The notes under the pieces were generated by a model, which saw only the letters and a list, made by a program, of their open reading frames with translations, was not told the DNA's origin and searched no databases. 64,000 nt of DNA from positions 2,294,001 through 2,358,000 of the forward strand of contig NZ_JAIOAO010000001.1 of NCBI RefSeq assembly GCF_021190955.1, in the 5' to 3' direction. Source of the DNA: Parachryseolinea silvisoli. Its GTDB lineage: Bacteria; Bacteroidota; Bacteroidia; Cytophagales; Cyclobacteriaceae. Made by a program: the position numbers and the translations under genes. Positions within the stretch are counted from its first letter, which is position 1, and each line of letters starts with the position of its first letter. Below are positions 63,999-64,000 of the stretch, one piece after another.

Positions 63999-64000
63999 AT

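Noticed and set aside
1-64000. CRISPR arrays, insertion sequences, prophage, tRNA or rRNA genes
   Set aside because: Looked for and not seen: no regular spacer-repeat arrays, transposase or integrase motifs, or recognisable RNA gene sequences.

Overview
The window reads as chromosomal DNA from a Bacteroidota bacterium of the Cytophagales type; a soil or sediment Chryseolinea/Ohtaekwangia-like organism is an inference. The signs are type IX secretion (T9SS) C-terminal sorting domains on the secreted enzymes, TonB receptor plus DUF4249 lipoprotein pairs, LytS/LytTR and TPR-type sensor kinases, little Shine-Dalgarno signal and many non-ATG upstream extensions. I saw no rRNA, tRNA, CRISPR array, prophage or insertion sequence.

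Layout. 1-2.3 kb: two SigZ-like ECF sigma factors with Cys-rich tails flank a PAP2 phosphatase. All three genes, plus one at the left edge, carry the same bipartite promoter. 2.3-5.0 kb: arsenic operon arsR, ArsC-type reductase, acr3 and an ArsN1-type acetyltransferase. 5.0-13 kb: two TonB receptors, a DUF4249 lipoprotein, a small HMA-like protein, a LytTR two-component pair and DinB. 13-25 kb: alpha/beta hydrolases, an isochorismatase-like hydrolase, a TPR histidine kinase with an NtrC-type regulator, an AraC regulator, an HD protein and a GNAT enzyme.

25-41 kb is a complete nitrate assimilation island. A NarX/NarL-like pair, a NarK transporter, an outer-membrane porin, a one-chain nitrate reductase (molybdopterin + FAD/NAD + BFD) and a rubredoxin-fused, siroheme-less NirSir-like protein lie on the minus strand. 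Then come nirD and nirB, divergent cobA (siroheme) with a nitrate-reductase-associated protein, and mobA (molybdenum cofactor). TACGTA palindromes cluster at three promoter regions of this island and are a plausible shared operator.

41-52 kb: a start-less small coding region, a fatty acid desaturase, a GH16 glucanase and a two-gene chitinase operon, the last three being T9SS-secreted polysaccharide-degrading enzymes. The GH16 and chitinase transcription units share a 39-bp upstream element built on a 21-bp direct repeat. 52-64 kb: SugE-type exporter, DinB, Crp-family regulator, thioredoxin, Dps-like protein, AraC regulator with an NAD-binding partner, a YadA-like/S74 surface protein, a DUF1206 membrane protein, a PQQ-type sugar dehydrogenase and a STAS-CheA pair.
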